Origin: an uncultured Akkermansia sp.
GTDB taxonomy: Bacteria > Verrucomicrobiota > Verrucomicrobiia > Verrucomicrobiales > Akkermansiaceae
Assembly: GCA_900766865.1 (NCBI GenBank)
Contig: CAAFXA010000205.1
Location: 1-6,839, forward strand
Direction of reading: 5' to 3'
DNA length: 6,839 bases
Part shown: positions 6,222 to 6,839 of the stretch, in pieces
Position numbering within the stretch: position 1 is the first letter of the stretch
Layout of the letters: each line of letters starts with the position of its first letter
The notes under the pieces: generated by a model
Database searches by the model: none
What the model saw: the letters and a program-made list of their open reading frames with translations, nothing else
Told to the model about the DNA's origin: nothing
Program-made: the position numbers and the translations under genes

Positions 6222-6839
6222 ATGCACCTTACCGTCCCCCTGCTCATTAACCCCAAGGCCGGCAGCCTCTTCCGCTCCGGCCTCAAGGCATGGCTGGATG
6301 AGCACCGCAATGACTTCACCCTCGTGCCGACCTCCAGCGCGGAGGATTTGACCGCCAAAGCCCGCGAGCTGGCCGAGGCAGGGGAACCCGTTGTGGCAGC
6401 TGCCGGCGGAGATGGCACGCTGATGAATGCAGCACAGGGACTCGTAGGAACCAATGCAGCGCTGGGCATTCTGCCCTGCGGTACAATGAATGTGTTTGCG
6501 CGCGAGCTGGGTATAGGCTCCCGTCGCTTTGATGTGGCACTGGATTCCATCCAGGCCGGCCCCCGCCACATGGTGGATTTATTCTGTGTGAACGACCGCC
6601 CCTTCCTGCAGATGGCCGGTTTCGGGCCAGATGCCCGTGTGGTGAAACTCATCACCCCCAGGCTCAAAAAGCACATGGGAGCCGCGGCCCACATCTACAC
6701 GGGGCTCAAGGTTGCCGTAGAACGCCACCCCATCATTACCGTCACCCTTCCCAACGGAGAAGAAATCCAGGGCACACAGGTCATCCTGGGCAATGGCAAG
6801 CGCTATGGCGGCGAGGCGCATCTCTTTGCCAATGCGCGA
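6222..6839 (+). CDS. Diacylglycerol kinase family lipid kinase, partial (3' end beyond window)
   Basis: The first 206 residues of a DAGK_cat/YegS-type kinase are present and the frame is still open at the last base. The family is normally about 290-310 residues, so roughly two thirds is here. It begins with the family's INPKAG (9-14), then has the nucleotide-binding AGGDGTLMNA (61-70), ILPCGTMNVFARELGI (83-98), AGFGPDARVV (132-141) and GNGKRYGG (190-197), which matches the usual GN-x-R-x-x-GG region. Such enzymes phosphorylate diacylglycerol or related lipids with ATP at the inner membrane face; members also act on sphingoid bases or phosphatidylglycerol, so the substrate is open. The ATG is 13 bases after the cdsA stop with no Shine-Dalgarno. 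Its phosphatidic acid product would feed CdsA directly. Confidence 0.92.
   Translation, partial: MHLTVPLLINPKAGSLFRSGLKAWLDEHRNDFTLVPTSSAEDLTAKARELAEAGEPVVAAAGGDGTLMNAAQGLVGTNAALGILPCGTMNVFARELGIGSRRFDVALDSIQAGPRHMVDLFCVNDRPFLQMAGFGPDARVVKLITPRLKKHMGAAAHIYTGLKVAVERHPIITVTLPNGEEIQGTQVILGNGKRYGGEAHLFANAR

Overview
The window looks like chromosomal DNA from a Verrucomicrobia-type bacterium, possibly close to Akkermansia. This is inferred from protein style (a membrane-anchored GH75-like protein, an E. coli FumA-like class I fumarase, an 'PGIGG' variant of CdsA), moderately high G+C, and the lack of Shine-Dalgarno motifs. I could not confirm the taxon by search. No rRNA, tRNA, CRISPR array, transposase or phage gene was seen.

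Layout. Bases 1-437 hold no convincing gene. They contain a run of at least six short inverted repeats, one of them terminator-like for leftward transcription. Next comes a leftward pair: a short-chain dehydrogenase/reductase (2658 down to 1825), followed after one base by a membrane-anchored GH75 chitosanase-like protein (1823 down to 438). A 170-base divergent intergenic region (2659-2828) separates this pair from a rightward block: class I fumarate hydratase (2829-4478), a perfect 12-bp hairpin (4489-4515), a polytopic membrane protein of uncertain function (4527-5264), CdsA phosphatidate cytidylyltransferase (5270-6208), and the first 206 codons of a diacylglycerol-kinase-family lipid kinase that runs off the right edge (6222-6839).

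How the genes fit together. Fumarase is central carbon metabolism and is separated from the genes downstream by the hairpin. The last three genes are 5 and 13 bases apart and look like one operon of membrane-lipid metabolism. The lipid kinase can make phosphatidic acid, and CdsA turns phosphatidic acid into CDP-diacylglycerol. The membrane protein in front has a faint resemblance to YhhN/TMEM86 lysoplasmalogenases, which would suit that setting. The leftward pair probably shares one transcript, but its joint role is unknown.

The most unusual points are a GGADGPTSIF segment inside CdsA, a motif I otherwise associate with sodium-pumping decarboxylase beta subunits; the hairpin array at the left edge; and the tethered GH75-like protein. 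Nothing here amounts to a demonstrably new multi-gene system.
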